Source: Collinsella sp. AF25-2LB
Lineage (GTDB): Bacteria > Actinomycetota > Coriobacteriia > Coriobacteriales > Coriobacteriaceae
NCBI RefSeq assembly: GCF_003458415.1
Contig: NZ_QRUF01000003.1
Location: forward strand, 106,387-170,386
DNA: 64,000 nucleotides
Direction: 5' to 3'
Within the stretch, counting starts at the first letter, position 1. The number at the start of each line of letters is the position of its first letter. The notes beneath the pieces were generated by a model. It searched no databases. It saw only the letters and a list, made by a program, of their open reading frames with translations, and was not told the DNA's origin. The position numbers and the translations under genes were made by a program. This document shows, one piece after another, positions 44,250 to 52,767 of this stretch.

Positions 44250-45623
44250 ATGGACATAACCATCTCCCTTATCACTACCCTCGTTTTGACCCTCATCAAC
44301 GGCTACTTCTCTATGTCCGAGATGGCGCTCACCACGGCCAAGCGCGCCGTGCTGGAGCATGAGGCCGAGGAAGGCGACAAGCGCGCCGAGCGTGCCATTA
44401 AGCTGGCTGCCGACTCCGACCAGCTGCTCGCCACCATCCAGGTCGCCATCACGCTCGTGGGCTTCGCCTCGTCCGCCGTTGCCTCGACGAGCCTGTCCGA
44501 CCCGCTCGCCACGTGGCTCATGAGCTTTGGCATCGCGCCGCTCTCCGCCATCGCGCGCGGCCTGGCGCCGGTCATCATCACCGTCGCCGTCGCCTTTGTG
44601 TCCATCGTGATCGGCGAGCTCGTGCCCAAGCGCATCGGCCTTGCTAACGCCGAGGGCGTATCCAAGCAGGTCGTGGGACCGCTCTCCGTATTCCAAAAGA
44701 TCGCCCGTCCGCTCGTGTGGCTGACTGGCGCTTGCTCCGATGGCCTGGCCCGCATCTTGCGTATCAAGAGTGCCGACGACCGTCAGAACGTCTCGGAGGA
44801 AGAGATCAAGTACATGGTCTCGGAGCAGGACGACCTGCTCGACGAGGAAAAGCGCATGATCCACGAGATCTTCGACCTGGGCGACACCGTTGCCCGCGAG
44901 GTCATGGTGCCGCGCGTGGACACCACCATGTGCGAGGACGACGAGACGGTCGCCGACGTGTTGTCCACCATGCGCCAGACCGGCTTCAGCCGCATCCCCG
45001 TCTATCACGAGGACCCCGACAACGTCGCGGGCATCGCGCACATCAAGGACCTGATCCAGCCCGCGCTCGATGGCAAGGGCGACCAGCCCATCGCCGGCTT
45101 TTTGCGCGACGCCACCTTTGTGCCCGACACCAAGGACATCCTGCCGCTGCTGTCCGAGATGCAGACCTCGCACGACCAGATCGTGGTCGTCGTGGATGAG
45201 TACGGCGGCACGGCCGGCATCATCACCATCGAGGACATCGTCGAGGAGATCGTGGGCGAGATCGAGGACGAGTTCGACCCCGACAACAAGTACCTCACGC
45301 GCCTTTCGCGCCGCGAGTGGCTCGTCGATGGGCGTTTTTCGTGCGATGACGCGATTGAGCTTGGTTGGCCGCTCGAGGAAAGCGATGATTATGAGACCAT
45401 CGCCGGCTGGATTTTGGAGCTTTGCGACTCGGTGCCCGACATCGGAGAGGTGTTTGAGGTCGCGGGGTACAAGTTTAAAGTGCAGTCGATGCGTGGCCAG
45501 CGCATCTCGCTCATTCGCGTGATCGCTCCGGCCGAAACCGATAAGAAGGATTCCGAGTCTTCGGCAGAGAAGCCGGCGGCGTCGGGTGCGGGCTCTGTGG
45601 ATCCGCACGATGGCGACGAGTAG
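44250..45623 (+). CDS. CNNM/CorC-type transporter-associated protein (DUF21-CBS-CorC_HlyC)
   Basis: This 457-residue protein has a DUF21 membrane domain (residues ~1-190, with the EMALTTAKRAVLE motif), a CBS pair (about 210-335; EVMVPRVDT...GFSRIPVYHEDPDNVAGIAHIKDL) and a CorC/HlyC domain (about 350-430). Members take part in Mg2+/Co2+ efflux or homeostasis. The acidic tail is variable. GGAGG is 16 bp before the ATG, which is far; no better start is visible. Confidence 0.88.
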   Translation: MDITISLITTLVLTLINGYFSMSEMALTTAKRAVLEHEAEEGDKRAERAIKLAADSDQLLATIQVAITLVGFASSAVASTSLSDPLATWLMSFGIAPLSAIARGLAPVIITVAVAFVSIVIGELVPKRIGLANAEGVSKQVVGPLSVFQKIARPLVWLTGACSDGLARILRIKSADDRQNVSEEEIKYMVSEQDDLLDEEKRMIHEIFDLGDTVAREVMVPRVDTTMCEDDETVADVLSTMRQTGFSRIPVYHEDPDNVAGIAHIKDLIQPALDGKGDQPIAGFLRDATFVPDTKDILPLLSEMQTSHDQIVVVVDEYGGTAGIITIEDIVEEIVGEIEDEFDPDNKYLTRLSRREWLVDGRFSCDDAIELGWPLEESDDYETIAGWILELCDSVPDIGEVFEVAGYKFKVQSMRGQRISLIRVIAPAETDKKDSESSAEKPAASGAGSVDPHDGDE

Positions 45624-45647
45624 GACAAGGAAGAGTAGGGGAGAGTT

Positions 45648-46481
45648 ATGGCAGGCCTGTTCAACATCCTTAAGGTCACCGTCAGCGAGGACAAGATCTG
45701 TGCGCATGTGCTGGTGAACCCCGGCATGCCGCTCATGACCTCGGAGGACATCGAGGCCACGGCGCGCGTGTACTACCTGGTACCGGCGATTGCCAAGCAC
45801 CTGTGCCTGGGCGATTCCGGCCGCGAGTTCCAGGACTGCATGGGTCAGACCGAGCTCTGCCACCTGCTGGAGCACGTGACGGTCGAGCTCATGAACGAGA
45901 CCGGTCTTGCCGGTAGCATCTCGTGCGGCCGCACGCGCGTAAGCGAGCATGACGAGCGTGTCTTTGAGGTCGAGCTTTCGTGTCCCGACGACGCACTGGC
46001 CATCGGTGCGCTGTCGTCGGCCACCTTTATGATGGACTGGGCGTACCTGCACGCCGACCAGCCTGCCCCCGACGTGGAAGGCACGGTCGCGGGCCTGCGC
46101 AACCTGGTGCTGGGCATGCGCGCCGAGGCCGAGGGCAAGGATCCTCACGAGGCCGTCGCTGCTGCGAACGGCGAAGATGCTGCCGAGGACGAGGGCGCTG
46201 ACGAGGGCGATGTGCCGGTCGACGCCGAGCCCGTTGCCGATGCGACCGCCGAGCCCGTTCCCACCGAGCCCCAGGGCGTCCCCAACTTTGACGACGAGCC
46301 CCAGGTGGCGATTGATACCGAGGGCGCGGTTGCCGAGAACCACGAGGCCTCCGCTGCCGTCTTTGGCGGTGCGGCGACGGTTCCGGCAGGACCTGCGCAT
46401 GAGGGCGGCCTGCCACTCGTGGACGGCGCCGGCGAGGACCCGGGTGCCACGGTGGCCATGCCGGCTATGCCTCAGGAGTAG
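45648..46481 (+). CDS. Stand-alone domain resembling the cyanophycin synthetase N-terminal region
   Basis: This 277-residue protein is not a characterised family to me. Residues ~65-135 (TELCHLLEHVTVELMNETGL, then SCGRTR and VFEVEL) resemble the N-terminal domain of cyanophycin synthetase CphA, where a LxEHVALELQ...G...GRTR pattern is typical. The ATP-grasp and Mur-ligase domains are absent. The C-terminal ~130 residues are acidic, Pro/Ala-rich and probably disordered. GGGGAGAG precedes the ATG. It lies 24 bp after the CNNM gene, so cotranscription is likely. Function unknown. Confidence 0.6.
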   Translation: MAGLFNILKVTVSEDKICAHVLVNPGMPLMTSEDIEATARVYYLVPAIAKHLCLGDSGREFQDCMGQTELCHLLEHVTVELMNETGLAGSISCGRTRVSEHDERVFEVELSCPDDALAIGALSSATFMMDWAYLHADQPAPDVEGTVAGLRNLVLGMRAEAEGKDPHEAVAAANGEDAAEDEGADEGDVPVDAEPVADATAEPVPTEPQGVPNFDDEPQVAIDTEGAVAENHEASAAVFGGAATVPAGPAHEGGLPLVDGAGEDPGATVAMPAMPQE

Positions 46482-46560
46482 GCCTACGCGTTTATCACCA
46501 TCACGTACCTGCGCCTTTGCCGTACGCAGATGAGCGGAGCGGCAAGTGATGCGCTGCGGG

Positions 46561-46566
46561 TATAAT
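46561..46566 (+). promoter_or_regulatory. -10 element for the YtxH operon
   Basis: A perfect TATAAT 52 bp before the YtxH start; the -35 is not clear. Confidence 0.5.
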
Positions 46567-46617
46567 GGACAGCATTCAAATGGCGGGCACCGACGTGCCC
46601 GCAGGAGAGGAATGATC

Positions 46618-47007
46618 ATGGGTAAGACTTTCAGCTTTGTCTCCGGCGCACTTTTTGGTGCCGCTGCCGGCGCTATTGTCGGCGTTGCTCTGGCCCCGCG
46701 CTCGGGCGCCGAGACCCGCGCCATGGCTGCCGATATCGCCAATGACGCCTGGGACAATATGCGCGACACCTACGAGCACAGCGCCGAGGAGGCCCGTGCC
46801 GCGGTGAATGACTTTGGCCCGATGGTCGACGCCAAGACCGACGACCTGCGCGCCAAGGTCGACCTGGCCCGCGAGCGCATGGACCAGCTGCGCGAGCAGC
46901 TCAACGACGCCATTTCGGGCGGCAACGTGACGCCTGCCGCCGACGTCGTGGTCGAGAACGCCGTCGAGGCTGATACCGAGGCTGCGGAGCCCTCGACCGA
47001 GGCATAA
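46618..47007 (+). CDS. YtxH-like small membrane protein
   Basis: This 129-residue protein begins with a Gly/Ala-rich membrane helix (FSFVSGALFGAAAGAIVGVALAPRSGAETR), typical of the YtxH/GvpP family. A long amphipathic coiled region and an acidic tail follow. AGGAGAGG is 7 bp upstream of the ATG at 46618. Its stop overlaps the start of the PRC-barrel gene (TAATG). The family is linked to envelope stress but has no assigned activity. Confidence 0.8.
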   Translation: MGKTFSFVSGALFGAAAGAIVGVALAPRSGAETRAMAADIANDAWDNMRDTYEHSAEEARAAVNDFGPMVDAKTDDLRAKVDLARERMDQLREQLNDAISGGNVTPAADVVVENAVEADTEAAEPSTEA

Positions 47008-47762
47008 TGCGCGCTGGGGATTTTGTCGGCGCCAAGATCTATCGCAAGCCTACCGAGGACAAGCGCACCAAAAAGGACGGCACACCGCGCAGCCCTAAAA
47101 AGCTCGGAAAGATTCACTTTCCGGTCTTTACCCCGGGCGGTACGCGCGTGGTCGGCTTTATGGTCCGCCAGTCCGATATCGCGGGCATGATCGAGCGTCC
47201 CGACCGATTCGTAGCGCTCGACGCCATTGGTGTCTACGAGGGCGCCATTGCGGTCGATGACGTCAAGGACACGTACGATGCCGCCGCCGCCAAGCGCCTC
47301 GACATCAACCTGGACGATTGCATCATCTGGGTCGGTATGGACGTGCGCACGGAATCGGGCGACGTCGTGGGCTATTGCTCGGACGTTGAGTTCAAGCCAC
47401 GTTCGGGCATCGTGCAGGCATTCTATGTGACCGCCGGTGCTGCTTCGAGTGTTTTGGTTGGTGACACGCAGGTGCCGCCGACGATGCTACGCGGCTACGA
47501 GAACGGCGCGATGGTCGTCTCGGACGAGGTCAAGTCGCTTGGGTATTCGGGCGGTGCGGCCGCCAAGGCCGCCGAGGCCAGCGTCGTGGTGGGCGACAAG
47601 GTCAAAAAGGGCGCCAAGGTGCTCGACGACAAGGGATCGGTCGCCGTGGACAAAGGCAGTCGCGCACTGGGCAAGCAGCTCGGCAAGACGCGCGGCATGT
47701 TCAAGGCCTTTAAGGACGAATACCAAAAGGCGAGCGGAGGCTCGTCAAAAGCTACAAAATAG
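47007..47762 (+). CDS. PRC-barrel-like domain protein
   Basis: This 251-residue soluble protein has two PRC-barrel-like beta regions (residues ~25-80 and ~110-150; WVGMDVRTESGDVVGYCSDVEF is the clearest). A Lys/Ala/Gly-rich C-terminal region with repeated KxxAKVLDDKGSVAVDKGS-like segments follows. Coupled to the YtxH gene by a 1-bp overlap. PRC barrels bind proteins or RNA, or sense conditions at membranes. No specific function can be given. Confidence 0.65.
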   Translation: MRAGDFVGAKIYRKPTEDKRTKKDGTPRSPKKLGKIHFPVFTPGGTRVVGFMVRQSDIAGMIERPDRFVALDAIGVYEGAIAVDDVKDTYDAAAAKRLDINLDDCIIWVGMDVRTESGDVVGYCSDVEFKPRSGIVQAFYVTAGAASSVLVGDTQVPPTMLRGYENGAMVVSDEVKSLGYSGGAAAKAAEASVVVGDKVKKGAKVLDDKGSVAVDKGSRALGKQLGKTRGMFKAFKDEYQKASGGSSKATK

Positions 47763-47784
47763 CGACGTACCAAATGATGGGAGG

Positions 47785-47812
47785 CAAGCCGGAGACCTGT
47801 TGCTCCGGCTTG
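47785..47812 (+). terminator. Terminator of YtxH-PRC operon
   Basis: CAAGCCGGAG (47785-47794) pairs perfectly with CTCCGGCTTG (47803-47812); a weak T-rich stretch follows. Confidence 0.6.
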
Positions 47813-47834
47813 CTGTGTTTATGGGGGAGGGCAC

Positions 47835-49241
47835 ATGCGCCAAAACGGATCCAACTTAAACGGGCGTTCGGGTGCGCGTCCGACGGCGCGCCGCGACCTG
47901 GGGCAGCTGCCCAGCGGTCAGCGCCGTCGCCGCCGTAAGCCCGGCGCGATGTACCTCAACCATAGCCGCGGGTTTAGCGACCGCAGCGCGCGCATCGGCA
48001 ACGGGCGCTCGCCGCGCCGACCGTCCCGTCTGCCCTATGCGCTCATTGCCGTGGGCTGTGCGCTCGTGCTGTTTATCGCTGCCGTCGTGGGCTACGTCAA
48101 CCGCAGCGTGGACGTGGAACTCAACGGGCAAAAGACCGCGGTGCGCGTGGGCTCTACGCTGCAGAATCTCATCGACGACCAGGAGTTGACCGATACCTAC
48201 GACGCAGGCGACCTGCTAGCCGTCGATGACAGCGTGCTGACCCGCCATGGCGGCGAAAAGCTGTCGGTTAAGGTGGACGGCAAGCGCATAAAACAGGGCA
48301 AATGGGATAGCCGCGAACTTGAGGGCGGCGAGAAGGTGACGGTCAAGGATGGCCGTAACACCTACGAGAAGCATGAGGTTCAGGCTACGGTTATCGAGCC
48401 CAAGCTCAAGGTCGAGGGCACGGGTGCTATCGAGTATGTGCAGACATGGGGTGTCCAGGGCCGCTCCGAGGTGTGGGTTGGTGAGCAGTCGGGCAAGACG
48501 CAGGACCGCGGCGAGGTTGTGCCCGCCACCGATTGCGTCGTTGCGTGCGCCAGCGTGGCGCCCAAGGGCAACAAAAAGTACGTGGCGCTGACGTTTGACG
48601 AGGGTCCGAGCGGCGCTACCAAGCAGATCTTGCAGGTACTCAAGGAAAAGGGCGTCACCGCGACGTTCTTCCTGTCGGGCGATGCGGTCGAGGCCTCGTC
48701 CGCCACGGCCAAGGCGATTGTCGATGCCGGGTGCGAAATCGGATCCAACAGCTACAGCGACGATTCGCTCAAGGGCCAGGACCGTGAGGCGGTACGCGAG
48801 CAGATCACGAAAGGCACCGATGCGATTAAGTCGGCGACCGGCGTGAAGACGATGCTGCTGCGTGCTCCCTATGCTTCCTTTGACGAGCAAAACTGGATTG
48901 ATGCGATGGACCTGGTCTCCGCCGTGGTCTCGTGGAATATTGACTCGGGCGACTGGCTGCTCAACGGTGCCGACGAGCAGGTCTCAACGGTGCTCGATTC
49001 GGTGACGCCGGGCAATATCGTGCTGCTCACCGATAGAGACGAATGCGCCGAGCAGACGCTCGAGGCGCTGCCGCAGATTATCGACGGTCTTGTCGCCGAC
49101 GGATACAAGATCGTGACGCTCAGCGACCTGGTCAAGACGGACACATCGCTCAGCAAAAAGCTCACCTCGCTGACGAAGGTCACCATGCCCAAGGACGCCG
49201 TGTTCCCCCAACTTGCCGAGGACGATGACACCACAGAGTAG
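47835..49241 (+). CDS. Membrane-anchored NodB-fold (polysaccharide deacetylase) protein with degenerate active site
   Basis: This 468-residue protein has a basic cytoplasmic N-terminus, one membrane helix (residues ~66-88) and a DUF348-like domain (about 90-180: VDVELNGQKTAVRVGSTLQN) as found in Rpf/YabE proteins. A CE4 deacetylase domain (about 245-440) follows. The fold motifs are present but the chemistry is lost: TFDDGP reads TFDEGP (253-258), the HxxxH metal motif reads SNSYSDD (304-310), and the final LH motif reads LLTD (397-400). A cell-wall-binding or scaffolding role is likelier than catalysis. GGGAGG precedes the ATG. Confidence 0.8.
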   Translation: MRQNGSNLNGRSGARPTARRDLGQLPSGQRRRRRKPGAMYLNHSRGFSDRSARIGNGRSPRRPSRLPYALIAVGCALVLFIAAVVGYVNRSVDVELNGQKTAVRVGSTLQNLIDDQELTDTYDAGDLLAVDDSVLTRHGGEKLSVKVDGKRIKQGKWDSRELEGGEKVTVKDGRNTYEKHEVQATVIEPKLKVEGTGAIEYVQTWGVQGRSEVWVGEQSGKTQDRGEVVPATDCVVACASVAPKGNKKYVALTFDEGPSGATKQILQVLKEKGVTATFFLSGDAVEASSATAKAIVDAGCEIGSNSYSDDSLKGQDREAVREQITKGTDAIKSATGVKTMLLRAPYASFDEQNWIDAMDLVSAVVSWNIDSGDWLLNGADEQVSTVLDSVTPGNIVLLTDRDECAEQTLEALPQIIDGLVADGYKIVTLSDLVKTDTSLSKKLTSLTKVTMPKDAVFPQLAEDDDTTE

Positions 49242-49249
49242 TCATTGGG

Positions 49250-49276
49250 TAGTCGTTTAAGAACGTCCCCAAGGGC
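49250..49276. repeat. Inverted copy of the GGGGACGTTCTTAAACGAC repeat
   Basis: GTCGTTTAAGAACGTCCCC is the reverse complement of 40768-40787. It lies just after the NodB-fold gene stop codon. Confidence 0.7.
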
Positions 49277-49394
49277 TATGTCACGGATACGTCAGCGTTT
49301 GGTATGCCTGCAATGTGCAGCGCATAAATTCGATGCCGCAGGGCGATGCTGATGCTATAGTTACTGCGGTTAATGAGGGTCAAGAGAAAGGTTA

Positions 49395-49546
49395 CAGGTG
49401 AAATCCAAACCTCGACCATACAGTCGATGACCCCATGCAGGTGCTTTTTGCGCATGCACGGGGTGTAAGCGTCGAGCGGCGTGCCGCCCGCGCATGCGTA
49501 TACATATCCAGAAGCCCCCGGACGCCGCACGCGCGGCCGCGTCCGG
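49395..49546 (+). promoter_or_regulatory. Structured leader upstream of the MgtE-like gene
   Basis: Several potential stems precede the gene: CGAC-CATACA-GTCG near 49418, a CCCC...GGGG stem enclosing GTGC-TTTTT-GCGC (about 49431-49467), and a perfect CCGGACGC/GCGTCCGG stem (49518-49525 with 49539-49546). The right arm of the last touches GGAGGA. The M-box consensus is not clearly matched, so regulation by Mg2+ is only suggested. Confidence 0.4.
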
Positions 49547-49553
49547 AGGAATA

Positions 49554-49586
49554 ATGATGGGGAGCACCATTGAATTATCTGAGTGA
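49554..49586 (+). CDS. Possible 10-codon leader ORF overlapping the MgtE-like start
   Basis: ATG at 49554 encodes MMGSTIELSE and stops at 49586, inside the MgtE-like reading frame. It has the best ribosome-binding site of the area (GGAGGA at 49545-49550), which lies at the base of the GC stem. The main gene starts with a TTG at 49570. Coupled translation is plausible, but so is chance. Confidence 0.35.
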   Translation: MMGSTIELSE

Positions 49587-51414
49587 GATGCTCAAATTGC
49601 CGGTCTTGGACGTCGACGGCGAAAAGCTCGGCGTGGTCAACGATTTTGGCATTGCTACCGGCGAAGTTTTTCCGCACGTGACGTCGCTCGCGTTCCGCGG
49701 CCCCGGCAAGACGCCGTTTATGATCAGCTGGCGCAAATGGGTCGACCGTATCGACGAGACGGGCGTGTATCTCAACACGTCTGCCACCAATATTCGCTTC
49801 TCGTACCTGCAGCCGACCGAGCTCCTGCTGGCGCGCGACGTGCTCAATAAGCAGATCGTCGACACGCAGGGCATGAAGGTCGTGCGCGTCAACGACATCA
49901 AGTTTTCCATGTCGGGCGAAAACCAGCTGCGCCTGTTGGGTGCCGAGGTCGGTGCCCGCGGTCTGCTGCGCGCGATCAGCCCCGCACTCGAGCACGTCGT
50001 CGAGGGCTTTATGAAGCACCTGGGCAAGCCGCTCAGCGAGGACATCATCGCTTGGTCCTACATGGACCTGCTCGACCGCTCGACTAAAAACATCCAACTC
50101 TCGGTGTCGCACAAGACGCTCGGCGAGCTGCACCCTGCCGACATCGCCGACATTATCGAGCAGCTCGACCCGCGCCTGCGTGCGCAGGTGTTTGCGCAGC
50201 TCGATACTGCCCAGGCCGCCGAGGCCATCTCGGAGTTCGATGACGACGAGCTTATGACCGAGATGCTCGAGGGCCTGTCCGACACCGACGCATCGTCGAT
50301 GCTGGCCATGATGGACCCGGACGACGCTGCCGACCTGATCGACGAGCTTGATTACGAGAAGGCCGAGAAGCTCCTGCGCCTGATGGGCGTCAAGGAGGAG
50401 AAGGCGATTCGTAACCTGCTGGGGTATGAGGACAACACCGCCGGCCGCATTATGACCTCGGAGTTTGTCTCCCTGCCCGCTACGGCAACGGTCGGTGACG
50501 CCATCGAGGCGATTCGCGAGCTCGACGAGGACTTCGAGAGCGTCTATTACGTCTATACCGAGGATCCGAGTGGCATGCTGACCGGCGTGCTTTCGCTGCG
50601 CACGCTGATCGTAGCCGACCGCGACGCCACGCTGGGTCAGTTGGCCTATCGCGACCTGGTCTATGTGTCGCCCGACGAGGACCAGGAAGACGTGACGGAC
50701 GAGATGACCAAGTACGACCTGGTCGCTATCCCCGTCTGCGACGAGAACCGCCACATCCTGGGCATCGTGACCTTCGACGACGCCATGGACGTTATCGCCG
50801 AGGAGCATCAGGAGGACCTGCAGATCGCCGGTGTCGGCTCGGGTGACAGCGCGTCCGACGACTCGACGAACGTGCTCAGCTGGTTCGTGCATCGCCAGTA
50901 CTGGGTTGTTGTATGGGGCATCGCATCGTGCATCATGGCGACCGTGCTGGGAACGGCGCTCGGCTCCGCGCATCTGGTGGTGTTCCCCATGTGCGCCATG
51001 CCGCTCGTGCTGCTGGCGGCCTCGCGCATGGTGTCGTTCGTCAAGAACTACTTCCTGGAGTATGACGGTCACGACGACGAGCCCAAGCCGTATCTGGGGT
51101 TCTTCTTCCAGAGCACGGGCATGGGCCTGATTCTGTCGCTCGTGACCTACCTGTGCGCCCAGCTGGTGCGCACCGCTGCGTTCCCCGATGCGCCCATGTT
51201 TGAGGAGCAACTCTTTACCGGGTGCTTTAATATCGCTGCCATCATTTGCCTGGTTGGCAACATGAGTGCCGTGATTTACCTGATGGTGCTGTTCTGGCGT
51301 GACGAGCATGACCTCAACACGTCGGGCACCGCCATGAACGTCATTGCCGTCATGATCTCGTGTGTGGCGTATTGCATCGCCGCGGTGCTGCTCGCCATGT
51401 CGGTCATGGGTTAG
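49570..51414 (+). CDS. MgtE-like protein with PRC barrel and altered pore
   Basis: This 614-residue protein has an N-terminal PRC-barrel part (MLKLPVLDVDGEKLGVV), the MgtE_N superhelix (about residues 180-290; ADIADIIEQLDP, MDPDDAADLIDEL), a CBS pair (about 294-410) and five C-terminal membrane segments. The membrane part lacks the MgtE hallmark GGNxGxQ, and the position of the Mg2+-selective Asp in the last helix (LSDVTG in Thermus) reads ISCVAY. TTG 49570 is the only start before the ATG at 49588; GGGGAG lies 5 bp upstream. Coupled to an NRAMP-type gene. Could be a Mg2+ sensor or partner, not a channel. Confidence 0.75.
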   Translation: MNYLSEMLKLPVLDVDGEKLGVVNDFGIATGEVFPHVTSLAFRGPGKTPFMISWRKWVDRIDETGVYLNTSATNIRFSYLQPTELLLARDVLNKQIVDTQGMKVVRVNDIKFSMSGENQLRLLGAEVGARGLLRAISPALEHVVEGFMKHLGKPLSEDIIAWSYMDLLDRSTKNIQLSVSHKTLGELHPADIADIIEQLDPRLRAQVFAQLDTAQAAEAISEFDDDELMTEMLEGLSDTDASSMLAMMDPDDAADLIDELDYEKAEKLLRLMGVKEEKAIRNLLGYEDNTAGRIMTSEFVSLPATATVGDAIEAIRELDEDFESVYYVYTEDPSGMLTGVLSLRTLIVADRDATLGQLAYRDLVYVSPDEDQEDVTDEMTKYDLVAIPVCDENRHILGIVTFDDAMDVIAEEHQEDLQIAGVGSGDSASDDSTNVLSWFVHRQYWVVVWGIASCIMATVLGTALGSAHLVVFPMCAMPLVLLAASRMVSFVKNYFLEYDGHDDEPKPYLGFFFQSTGMGLILSLVTYLCAQLVRTAAFPDAPMFEEQLFTGCFNIAAIICLVGNMSAVIYLMVLFWRDEHDLNTSGTAMNVIAVMISCVAYCIAAVLLAMSVMG

Positions 51415-51422
51415 GTGGTCGC

Positions 51423-52685
51423 GTGCAAAATACCAAGCAAAAGTCGGGCACCAAGCAAAAGCTGACCATCGCGGCCATCTTTGGCGCTATGGGTCCCGGT
51501 CTGCTGGCGGCGCTTTCGGGCAATGACGCCGGCGGCATTGCAACGTATTCCAGTGCGGGCGCCAGCTATGGCTACAAGATGCTCTGGATGCTTCCCGTCA
51601 TGACTGTGCTGCTCATCGTGACGCAGGAGACCGCGGCGCGTTGCGGCTGCGTGACGGGCAAGGGCCTGGCATCGCTCATTCGCGAGCGCTTTGGCGTGCG
51701 CAAGAGTGTACTTGCTATGGCGGCGCTGTTGATCGCCAACACGGCTGTGACCATTTCGGAGTTTGCGGGCATCGCCAGCGGTCTTGCTCTCTTTGGCGTG
51801 CCGGCGAGCATCTCGGTGCCGTTGGTGGCGCTGCTGGTGTGGATGCTTACCATGTCGGGTAGTTTCCAGCGCATCGAGAAGATTCTGCTGTTGGTAAGCT
51901 GCGTCTTCGTGACCTATATTGTCGCCGCGTTTATGGCTGGCCCCAACTGGGGTGAGGTCGCGGTCGACCTGGTCGTGCCTAACATTCAAAATGACCCCAG
52001 CTACGTGTCGCTCGTGGTCGCAACGATCGGTACCACCATCGCGCCGTGGATGATTTTCTTGGCGCAGAACAACGTGGTCGATAAGAACGCGGGCGAGGAC
52101 GACATCGTGCTGCAGCGCATTGATACCGTGAGCGGCTCGATCGCTGCTGATATCATTGCGGGCTTTATTATCATCACGACCGGTACGGTGCTGTTCCCGG
52201 CGGGTATTCAGATTAGCGATGCTGCCGATGCCGCCCGCGCGCTGGAGCCCATCGCGGGTCAGTGGTCCACGGTGCTGTTTGCCTCGGGCCTGGTTGCAGC
52301 GAGCTTTTTGGCTGCCTGCGTGCTGCCGGGCGTTACGTCGAGTGCCATCTGCGAGGCATTTGGTTGGGAGCGCGGCGCCGATCGCAGCTGGGATGAGGCC
52401 CCGGTTTACCGCGGCATCATTACGGCCATCATCGGTATTTCTGCCGTGTTGGTGCTCATGCCCGGTGTCGATCTGTTCCAGATTATGATGACCTCGCAGG
52501 TCATCAATGGCGTGCTACTGCCCGTGGTTCTGGTGTTCCAGGTGGTTATCGCCGCCGACCGTCACATTATGGGCACTAACCGCAACGGTCGCGTGTGGAA
52601 CGTGCTCACTTGGGCGACTATCGGTGTGATTACGGTGCTCACGGTCGTCATGTTTGTCCTGCAGGCGATGGGTTACAGCGCTTAG
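51423..52685 (+). CDS. NRAMP-related transporter, probably Mg2+ (NRMT-like)
   Basis: This 420-residue protein has about eleven membrane segments of the SLC11/NRAMP fold. The TM1 metal motif DPGN reads DAGG (residues 35-38), and the TM6 MPH region reads IAPWM (206-210), so the thioether ligand used for Mn2+/Fe2+ is lost. These changes fit the NRAMP-related magnesium transporters described from Eggerthella. GTG start 51423 follows AGGTGG, 8 bp after the MgtE-like gene; the two form one unit ending in a strong terminator. Confidence 0.8.
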   Translation: MQNTKQKSGTKQKLTIAAIFGAMGPGLLAALSGNDAGGIATYSSAGASYGYKMLWMLPVMTVLLIVTQETAARCGCVTGKGLASLIRERFGVRKSVLAMAALLIANTAVTISEFAGIASGLALFGVPASISVPLVALLVWMLTMSGSFQRIEKILLLVSCVFVTYIVAAFMAGPNWGEVAVDLVVPNIQNDPSYVSLVVATIGTTIAPWMIFLAQNNVVDKNAGEDDIVLQRIDTVSGSIAADIIAGFIIITTGTVLFPAGIQISDAADAARALEPIAGQWSTVLFASGLVAASFLAACVLPGVTSSAICEAFGWERGADRSWDEAPVYRGIITAIIGISAVLVLMPGVDLFQIMMTSQVINGVLLPVVLVFQVVIAADRHIMGTNRNGRVWNVLTWATIGVITVLTVVMFVLQAMGYSA

Positions 52686-52703
52686 CGCCCACTTTTGCTT
52701 CCG

Positions 52704-52738
52704 AACAGGCCGCAGCGATGGACTGCGGCCTGTTTTTT
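52704..52738 (+). terminator. Terminator of the MgtE-like/NRMT operon
   Basis: AACAGGCCGCAG pairs with CTGCGGCCTGTT around a 7-nt loop, followed by a T-run. Confidence 0.92.
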
Positions 52739-52767
52739 GCCCGCTATAGGGCATTAGTTATATGGCA

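Noticed and set aside
47835..49241. Active peptidoglycan N-acetylglucosamine deacetylase
   Set aside because: All metal ligands and the catalytic His of the CE4 family are substituted.
49395..49546. M-box (ykoK) magnesium riboswitch
   Set aside because: Only a short GGTTACAGGTGA resemblance at the 5' side; the conserved GCTGCTGCCC block is not present. Kept only as an unnamed structured leader.
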